From assembly GCF_964340395.1 (NCBI RefSeq), contig NC_135553.1, forward strand, positions 14,249,001-14,260,000: 11,000 bases of DNA. The letters are read 5' to 3'. The notes beneath the pieces are model-generated. The model was not told the origin of the DNA, searched no databases, and saw nothing but the letters and a program-made list of their open reading frames with translations. Position 1 is the first letter of the stretch, and each line of letters opens with the position of its first letter. The stretch comes from Glandiceps talaboti (Eukaryota > Hemichordata > Enteropneusta > Spengelidae). A program made the position numbers and the translations under genes. Positions 8,189 through 11,000 of the stretch are shown piece by piece.

Positions 8189-8361
8189 ATGTTACAACAA
8201 AGATCATAAGCACCAAGTATTGAGACTTTCAAATTAAGACTAAAGACATACCTTTTTGAGAGAGCTTATCTGTAACAGTTTCTATTGTAAAGTGCCAGTG
8301 AGCATCATTGATGGATACTAGGCGCTATATGAATCGCTTTATTTATTTATTTATTTATTAT
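8189..8361 (+). mobile_element. 3' terminus of a degenerate CR1/L2-like non-LTR retrotransposon (or a SINE sharing its tail)
   Basis: The frame ending at 8273-8275 (TAA) reads APSIETFKLRLKTYLFERAY then Leu-stop. This matches the usual C-terminal end of LINE polymerase proteins, a conserved Phe-Lys-x-x-Leu-Lys-Thr-x-Leu-Phe pattern. An in-frame TAA at 8207-8209 shows that the copy is dead. After the stop comes the characteristic 3' tail: GTAAAGTGCC (8287-8296) can pair with GGCGCTATAT (8321-8330), forming the stem that the reverse transcriptase is thought to recognise, and an (ATTT)n terminal repeat follows at 8340-8361. The 5' part of the element is absent or too decayed to see. Clade assignment rests on tail resemblance only. 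Confidence 0.72.
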
Positions 8362-8364
8362 AAG

Positions 8365-9055
8365 TTGTCAAACATCTCTGAATGGCAGCGTTTGAAAATA
8401 CTAATTTTACCGACATCAGGTCTGCGAAACATTAAAACGTGACTTAGAGAGAATATACGGACTTAACTATCATAAAAAAATATTTACACATTTGTATAAC
8501 AATACCACCATGTCTAAAACCATCCTCCACTAAGAGAAGATGGGCAAATCGAAAGATTAGCATAAAGTAACTGTTGTATAATTATAACGGTTCAAAATTA
8601 TCCCAGTTTTGTAACAAAGAAATTTGATTAATTTTCCAGAACCCTTTCTGATCAATGCTAGCCTGTGCTTTCTTTTGCCAAAGGGACAAAACAATTGAGC
8701 CCTATTCCAGAATATTTCTGACATAGCCAACATAGAGTGTTTCGAGAGAAGGTATGCAAGAGAAATAACATAAATTGCTACATTGTATCATCTTGCTCAA
8801 TAAATATATCTATTAATAAGATTTTGTTAAAAGCAAGGTGATAAGATATATACACTGTTGCAAATTGGCAAGAATATTCTGAGCCGGACGATAAAATGTA
8901 GCAGTTTTAGTAAGATTTTGATCGGAGCAGACGACGCTTTGTGTCAGGTTTCGAGATTTCAATTTAATTTTATCCTCTGGCATGATAATATTTCTTGCAA
9001 GACTTCACAATTTTCGCGATTTTATTATTATTTTTCTCGAATACGTAAAAGAAAG
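8365..9055. other. Non-coding stretch without recognised feature
   Basis: AT-rich sequence with many stops. The plus-strand frame from 8858 ends in repeats (Ile-Tyr-Leu-Phe) produced by the ATTT tract and has no recognisable domain in its unique part. Confidence 0.55.
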
Positions 9056-9060
9056 TTTAT

Positions 9061-9066
9061 TTCTAT

Positions 9067-9103
<37 letters not shown>

Positions 9104-9105
9104 TT
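9061..9105. repeat. (ATTT)n tract
   Basis: About eleven TTTA/ATTT units run up to the left arm of the palindromic TA element. A shorter ATTT tract in the same orientation resumes on the far side at about 9280-9302. No LINE-type tail motif precedes this tract. Confidence 0.93.
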
Positions 9106-9111
9106 ATTGAT

Positions 9112-9155
9112 ATATTTTTGTGAATATATTTCATCTCCATAATATATATATATAC

Positions 9156-9247
<92 letters not shown>

Positions 9248-9276
9248 AGATGAAATATATTCACACACAAAATATA
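9112..9276. repeat. Palindromic element: 22-bp perfect inverted arms around a (TA)n core
   Basis: The left arm (9120-9141) begins GTGAATATAT and ends CTCCATA; the right arm (9243-9264) is its exact reverse complement. About 100 bp of almost pure TA lies between, interrupted once by CCCT at 9155-9158. Outside the perfect arms, TATATTTT on the left pairs with AAAATATA on the right after a small unequal gap, so each arm is about 30 bp. Frames on both strands carry the same Asn-Ile-Phe-His-Leu-His start because of the palindrome. It may be a small inverted-repeat transposon (MITE-like) or a cruciform-forming microsatellite. Confidence 0.85.
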
Positions 9277-9304
9277 TTTATCTATTTTATTCATTTATTT
9301 ATTA

Positions 9305-11000
9305 CTTGTGTATGCGGTGGGTGTTTTGTACATATTGCTGACTAGACTCGTTCTCTTGATCTCATAAAAACAGTCACTAAATGAAATTCGTATTTGGCAA
9401 CGTATAACTTAACCCCGATTGTTGAAATGGAGTCCAATTACTCTGTTCAACTTTCATCGTATACCCAAATATTTAAGCTCTGCTTCAGTAAGCTTTGTTT
9501 CCTGGTCCAGATTCAATTTGACAAAGTAGCTGTCAGGAACGAAGCTAGAGGGTCGTAAATTATCTTGAAAAAACCATGTGTTTCATTTGTCATAATTCAA
9601 TTTTTGTGGCAGGGCTTTATATTGTCAAACTGCCCCTAGCAGTAGATATTCGGGAATTAAAAACCGGGCTTTTCACTGGAGTAACAATGTTCTCGCCGTT
9701 GTTGACATATTTACATGCATATAGACCATTGTACGTATACGGGGTGCAATGTATGGAAGTACAACTGAATTTCGAATTATTCCAACTTTCCCATGCTGCT
9801 CACTTTTTGGCTGTATAAAACACGCCTGACTTTACTCTACATGGTGTCTGTATATATGAAAGATTAATATAAAAAAATACTCTATGGGATATTTGTATAT
9901 ATTTTAATTTTCATTGCTATCAGAATATACGTCAAACAATTCAAATATATAACAATATTTTTATTACTTTTTTTTTTTTTTTTTTAAACGCCAACATTTT
10001 CGCATTGTAGTCTGGTTACCATCGCCTTCTAAAGTTTTCTTTTCTATGCTTTATGCGTTTTTAAATATCATGTTAATGTGACAAAAATACATTTACACAC
10101 CCATCTAAAATAACTCATATGCATAGTAGTGCAGTTCTTTCCCTTTTCTCTAAGTTAATCTGTTTAAATTTGTACCAAACATTAAGACAAATACATACAA
10201 TGTGAATATTTTCAGGTGTAAAACTGTAGGTTTAATTTTTCTATTTGTTTTAAATTCTGGGGTTTTTTGGTGGCAAGTAATTTTGCTGCATATTAAAGGT
10301 ATCATTAGCATTCTCCAACTGTCACTGGTTATTATTTGCAGAACTCTAATCTATTTTGTTCAGATTTAATACATCATACATATTCCACAATTCAAATTTT
10401 ACTCATGTTTGAGAACAAATCGTGTTCATACTCAGAATAATCCAGCAAACGTTTTCATCAAAATATGATGAAATAATTTCTATTATGTGGGGTCAATTTT
10501 TGTAGCAACATAACTCTAAATAACAGGCAGGTGGCAGCAGCACCCTGAGTAAAGCACATTTCAGATAATGCATAAACTATTGGATAATATAATTCAGGAC
10601 CTTTACCAGTTGTTGACAGTATTGTGTACACTGGATTGATGTCCATTTGTAAATAGTCATGAAAGCGGTATGCATCCTTCATTCTGTCACCATATTGTAA
10701 AAGTGTTAGGGGCTGATAAGGCCTGATCAGTAACCAATTATGCGTGATGCAAATACAGCCCCTTTCATGTTAGTGTTCACTGATGCTACCATGATGCAGA
10801 AATCAATCAGAAATCGCATATTCTACACTTTAAGTTTAAGATAGCAAGATTGAAATGTCTCGCTACATTTTGTCTAAATGAAAATGACCGTATAAAGGTA
10901 CTACAAGTAGACGCAGACACACGGGCACCAATGTTTGATTCTGCATTTGATGCCTGCATGGTGACACGTTAGTTCATTTCATTTGAACAAAATTTAGCAA
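9305..11000. other. Non-coding stretch without recognised feature
   Basis: About 1.7 kb with a poly(T) run at 9968-9985, a perfect octamer ATGCAAAT at 10747-10754 and a near-palindrome CTGATAAGGCCTGATCAG around 10712-10729. Frames of 80 codons (plus, 9576-9818) and 74 codons (minus, 10458-10682) are mildly higher in complexity than the rest but contain no motif I know. Unseen exons of a neighbouring gene or an unknown repeat cannot be excluded. Confidence 0.5.

Noticed and set aside
9091-9341. Tyr-Ile frames on both strands
   Set aside because: Produced by the TA core and the palindromic arms.
9576-9818. 80-codon plus-strand frame
   Set aside because: No recognisable domain, no good start context and no supporting neighbours; kept only as a remark in the description of the region.
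10458-10682. 74-codon minus-strand frame
   Set aside because: Composition is slightly protein-like but I see no family motif; a protein search would be needed before calling an exon.

Overview
The window is metazoan nuclear DNA: AT-rich, mostly non-coding, full of microsatellites, with a decayed non-LTR retrotransposon tail and one clearly readable developmental transcription-factor gene. The repeat content (long TACA, CT, TA, ATTT and AACA/AACT tracts, plus a LINE 3' end with a GGCGCTATAT motif) is typical of marine invertebrates such as hemichordates, cephalochordates, molluscs or brachiopods. I cannot fix the phylum from sequence alone.

The only convincing gene is at the left edge. On the minus strand an open frame starts at 557 and runs off the window at position 1, giving 185 complete codons. 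It encodes a group A basic helix-loop-helix (bHLH) protein of the Atonal superfamily. The basic region and helix 2 are closest to Olig/Beta3 (Bhlhe22) proteins, but the loop is longer and helix 2 ends in a Neurogenin/NeuroD-like way. An in-frame stop lies just upstream of the start codon. A TATA-like box lies about 120 bp upstream. Beyond it are candidate sites for POU proteins (ATTTGCAT), Olig-type bHLH dimers (CATATG, CCATATGG) and Su(H)/RBPJ (CGTGGGAA on the gene's strand). These sites are motif matches only.

From 1337 to 2738 lies a 1.4 kb (TACA)n array interrupted by seven copies of a conserved insert. The inserts form a higher-order repeat of roughly 120-170 bp, and nearly the whole array alternates pyrimidine and purine. 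From 2740 to 7690 I find no gene. That stretch holds a poly(T)/CTG tract, a cluster of candidate regulatory motifs at 3318-3749 (including two DR1 nuclear-receptor-like sites), a TTG tract and a CT tract.

From 7690 to 8365 there is a 29-bp minisatellite, an AACA/AACT tract, a perfect 12-bp-stem hairpin and the 3' terminus of a CR1/L2-like LINE. From 9061 to 9302 a palindromic element with 22-bp perfect arms around a (TA)n core sits between ATTT tracts. The last 1.7 kb shows nothing I can name. No system of several cooperating genes is visible. The strongest lead is the divergent bHLH gene with its upstream region.
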